From a virus, in IMG/VR virus record IMGVR_UViG_3300034062_006955, positions 1 through 49,847 of that record: 49,847 nt of DNA. One strand, written 5' to 3'. The translations under genes and the position numbers were made by a program. The notes beneath the pieces were generated by a model. The model ran no database searches. It saw nothing but the letters and a program-made list of their open reading frames with translations, and was not told where the DNA came from. Below, piece after piece: positions 49,784 to 49,847 of this stretch. Within the stretch, counting starts at the first letter, position 1; the number at the start of each line of letters is the position of its first letter.

Positions 49784-49791
49784 TATTTATT
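49784..49791 (+). promoter_or_regulatory. Candidate late-promoter motif, gene at right edge
   Basis: TATTTATT ends 3 nt before the ATG at 49795. Confidence 0.45.
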
Positions 49792-49794
49792 GTT

Positions 49795-49847
49795 ATGGAA
49801 TTTTATATCAAGAAAAACGCAACACTCCCTGTATTAAAAATGCAGGT
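49795..49847 (+). CDS. Start of a further gene, 3' end missing
   Basis: An open frame begins MEFYIKKNATLPVLKMQ and runs off the window. The start is supported by the late motif just upstream. Too little is visible to name it; the motif suggests a late, probably structural, protein. Confidence 0.5.
   Translation, partial: MEFYIKKNATLPVLKMQ

Noticed and set aside
1-49847. tRNA genes, integrase, transposase or lysogeny regulator
   Set aside because: I looked for tRNA-like cloverleaf ends and for recombinase or repressor motifs in the translated genes and saw none; absence by eye is not proof for tRNAs.

Overview
The window reads as about 50 kb of the genome of a T4-type (gp17/gp20/gp21/gp22/gp23/gp55) tailed phage, most likely infecting a member of the Bacteroidota. 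The T4 relationship rests on a contiguous head module: large terminase, portal, prohead protease, scaffold and major capsid protein. A baseplate OB-fold protein and a late sigma factor of gp55 type support it. The host inference rests on four things visible here. A phage-borne ribosomal protein bS21 has the Bacteroidota-type sequence. Start codons follow A-rich leaders with no Shine-Dalgarno motif. One exact Bacteroidota housekeeping promoter (TTTG-N19-TAnnTTTG) is present. A cargo gene carries a signal peptide ending in the Leu-Phe-Ala-Gln pattern common in that phylum. The DNA is AT-rich and almost gap-free; no stretch over 300 bases lacks a gene. I saw no tRNA, CRISPR array, integrase or transposase.

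Layout. 1-9.9 kb (+): terminase (5' end outside the window), portal, an unknown protein, bS21 (on the opposite strand), prohead protease, scaffold, major capsid protein. 10-13.6 kb (both strands): small proteins, several with protease-type cleavage motifs near their termini, plus a secreted 'moron' protein under a host-type promoter. 13.1-19.3 kb (-): virion and baseplate proteins. 19.4-32.2 kb (-): late sigma factor, then a long tightly packed run of glycosyltransferases, sugar-modifying methyltransferases, a GDP-mannose 3,5-epimerase-like enzyme, PhoH, an apparently dead HAD protein, dUTPase and a 3'-5' exonuclease. 32.2-34.8 kb (-): small head- or neck-type proteins of unknown function. 34.9-42.8 kb (+): fibre and adhesin-like virion proteins with LamG, collagen-like, C1q-like and novel Cys-bounded modules joined by Thr-Pro linkers. 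42.9-49.8 kb (+): a second glycan cassette (GlcNAc-transferase of Skp1 type, GT4, GT10 fucosyltransferase-like, FkbM methyltransferase and others). The start of one more gene lies at the right edge.

How it may work together. A directional 8-mer, TATTTAT(A/T/C/G), sits 3-28 nt before at least 16 start codons on both strands, always in the same orientation relative to the gene. It is the reverse complement of the T4 late -10 element and is a good candidate for the signal read by the encoded gp55-like factor. bS21 also carries it, suggesting late ribosome re-tooling. Twelve glycosyltransferase genes, four methyltransferases and a nucleotide-sugar epimerase flank the Thr-Pro-rich fibre genes. My main hypothesis is that the phage O-glycosylates its own fibre linkers. 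The specific idea that GDP-L-galactose made by the epimerase feeds the GT10 enzyme is inference. Function calls come from reading motifs by eye; no database search was run.
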